Shown here piece after piece: positions 5,522-5,915 of a DNA stretch of 5,915 nt. A program made the translations under genes and the position numbers. How positions within the stretch are numbered: position 1 is the stretch's first letter; each line of letters begins with the position of its first letter. This DNA is from Actinoallomurus sp048498315 (lineage in GTDB: Bacteria > Actinomycetota > Actinomycetes > Streptosporangiales > Streptosporangiaceae): positions 1-5,915 of the forward strand of contig JBEHYF010000239.1 in assembly GCA_048498315.1 (NCBI GenBank), read 5' to 3'. Below the pieces are notes generated by a model that was given only the letters and a program-made list of their open reading frames with translations, was not told where the DNA came from and made no database searches.

Positions 5522-5538
5522 CGCGGCTTTGAGCCGCG
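5522..5538 (-). other. Leader hairpin just upstream of the desaturase ribosome site
   Basis: CGCGGCT and AGCCGCG form a perfect 7-bp stem with a 3-base loop, ending 10 bases before the Shine-Dalgarno. It would fold in the 5' leader of the desaturase mRNA and could affect stability or translation. No known riboswitch or thermosensor class is recognised, and no competing anti-structure is obvious. Confidence 0.4.
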
Positions 5539-5574
5539 GCTATCCCAGCAGTGACGCGTCTAACATCACACTTC

Positions 5575-5604
5575 GGATAAAAGAACGGTTGGCGACGGGC
5601 GCAA
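5575..5604 (-). promoter_or_regulatory. Candidate desaturase promoter
   Basis: Reading leftward, TTGCGC (5604-5599) and TTATCC (5580-5575) are separated by 18 bases and resemble weak -35 and -10 elements. They fall in the only AT-rich patch of this intergenic region (about 5560-5590). Transcription would begin near 5568, giving a leader of about 68 bases that contains the 5522-5538 hairpin. Confidence 0.3.
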
Positions 5605-5667
5605 GACCCCCTGACCGGCAGGCACCATCCCATCCTCAAGGGTCCCGCCGGAAGGCGCGGACCGGCA

Positions 5668-5681
5668 GGGACCAAGGTCCC
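5668..5681. promoter_or_regulatory. DosR/DevR-like box upstream of the desaturase gene
   Basis: GGGACCAAGGTCCC is a palindrome with perfect 6-base arms around a central AA and fits the core pattern of DosR (DevR) sites in actinobacteria. A second half-site, GGTCCC at 5641-5646, lies 35 bases closer to the gene; paired sites are common at DosR-controlled promoters. The main box is 167 bases before GTG 5500. It would sit near -106 relative to the candidate promoter at 5575-5604, which is far, so a different start site (near 5632) would be needed for classical activation. Confidence 0.5.
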
Positions 5682-5718
5682 GCCTCTCCGGGCCGACACA
5701 CCGTTGCGGACCGCCCCG

Positions 5719-5736
5719 GTCCGGTCCCGACCGGAC
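5719..5736. other. Inverted repeat, hairpin or operator candidate
   Basis: GTCCGGT-CCCG-ACCGGAC gives a perfect 7-bp stem with a 4-base loop, extendable by a G-U and a C-G pair. It lies between the end of the leftward gene at 5822 and the DosR-like box. It may help terminate the upstream transcript or be a protein-binding palindrome; the sequence does not decide. Confidence 0.3.
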
Positions 5737-5757
5737 TGAGGCGCCCCCGCCGGCGCA

Positions 5758-5781
5758 CCGGGCCTGGCTACCTCGGCCCGG
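5758..5781 (-). terminator. Possible terminator of the leftward gene at the window edge
   Basis: CCGGGCC (5758-5764) pairs with GGCCCGG (5775-5781) across a 10-base loop, 41 bases past the stop at 5822. There is no U-tract. Short GC palindromes are frequent by chance in DNA this GC-rich. Confidence 0.28.
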
Positions 5782-5821
5782 GCGCCGTCGGCCGGGCGGG
5801 CCGGGTGCACGGGCCGCGGCG

Positions 5822-5915
5822 TCACTCCGGCCCGGTCTCCTCCTGCTCCTGGTGGTCCTGCTGCCCTTGCTCTTGCCGTTCCTGCCCTTGCTCTTGCCGT
5901 TCCTGCCCTTGCTCT
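5822..5915 (-). CDS. C-terminal end of a leftward gene with Q/E-rich heptad repeats (partial)
   Basis: From the right edge leftward, one frame gives 30 codons with repeats of QEQGQER, then a tail of QQDHQEQEETGPE and a TGA at 5824-5822. The 5' end is outside the window. The tail is very hydrophilic, with no hydrophobic core, so it is probably a disordered or coiled C-terminal extension; the function cannot be told. The same codons read on the plus strand give a Leu/Pro/Phe repeat with 100 percent G/C in third positions. That reading has no supported start (only GTG 5852, without a ribosome site), so I favour the minus strand, though not firmly. Confidence 0.42.
   Translation of the reverse strand, partial: EQGQERQEQGQERQEQGQQDHQEQEETGPE
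5862..5915. repeat. Perfect 21-bp tandem repeat, about 2.6 copies
   Basis: TGCCCTTGCTCTTGCCGTTC plus one C forms the unit, starting at 5862, 5883 and 5904 with no mismatch up to the window edge, where the array is cut. The period is a multiple of three, so it preserves a seven-residue unit in any reading frame, consistent with expansion inside a coding sequence. Confidence 0.85.

Larger units (their letters stand above)
5513..5821. other. Non-coding region upstream of the desaturase: regulatory and GC-palindromic
   Basis: This stretch of about 310 bases carries no convincing gene. From right to left it holds two GC hairpins (5758-5781 and 5719-5736), the DosR-like palindrome with its half-site, the AT-rich candidate promoter and the leader hairpin. 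A long leftward frame passes through it, but it is Arg/Pro/Gly-rich and has no family features, so it is treated as a shadow. Confidence 0.5.

Noticed and set aside
4436..5554. Long rightward frame antisense to the desaturase
   Set aside because: Its composition (Arg, Asp, Pro, Gly, His) is that of a shadow, and it begins in the terminator hairpin.
5552..5569. GTGA...TCAC inverted arms in the desaturase leader
   Set aside because: Arms are only four bases with an 11-base gap, too weak to call an operator.
4509..5825. 438-residue leftward frame overlapping the desaturase and its promoter region
   Set aside because: Arg/Pro/Ala-rich throughout and out of frame with the desaturase, whose three histidine boxes are decisive.
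5852..5915. Rightward Leu/Pro/Phe-rich frame at the right edge
   Set aside because: Good third-position GC, but no ribosome site and only a GTG inside the low-complexity run; kept as an alternative to the minus-strand reading.

Overview
The DNA is very GC-rich, with third codon positions almost always G or C in the real genes. It also has GTG starts, a leaderless-type gene and DosR/DevR-like and CRP-like palindromes. Together these point to the chromosome of a high-GC actinobacterium. Streptosporangiales/Thermomonosporaceae or a streptomycete relative would fit, but the genus cannot be fixed from this window. I see no rRNA, tRNA, CRISPR array or insertion sequence.

Left part (1-1508). A possible gene tail at the very start is followed by a perfect CRP-type palindrome. 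Next comes a rightward gene for a small exported DUF4232 lipoprotein. Facing it is a leftward DUF6285 gene whose reading frame lacks a stop after the conserved domain and runs on antisense through the lipoprotein gene; this looks like a lost stop, an indel or a decayed gene. Between DUF6285 and the next rightward gene is a short divergent region with direct repeats that could be an operator.

Middle part (1509-3999). A probable two-gene rightward unit encodes an enolase-superfamily dipeptide epimerase (L-Ala-D/L-Glu epimerase type, all catalytic residues present) and, 37 bases later, a polytopic acyltransferase-3 family membrane protein with an intact R-x10-H motif. The epimerase suggests murein-peptide recycling and the acyltransferase suggests envelope or metabolite acylation; a functional link is inference from spacing only.

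Right part (4000-5915). A less GC-rich regulatory stretch holds a hairpin, a 29-codon reading frame with a strong Shine-Dalgarno, and a DosR/DevR-like palindrome. It leads to an 82-residue secreted peptide precursor with six cysteines, 14 Lys/Arg and no acidic residue. A strong 12-bp GC hairpin separates it from a convergent leftward gene for an integral-membrane acyl-CoA (delta-9 type) fatty acid desaturase with all three histidine boxes. The roughly 320 bases upstream of the desaturase contain a second, better DosR/DevR-like palindrome. The most interesting idea here is that the cationic Cys-rich peptide and the O2-dependent desaturase are a convergent pair sharing a hypoxia/redox-type operator. 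At the right edge is the C-terminal end of a leftward gene with perfect 21-bp repeats encoding a Q/E-rich heptad.
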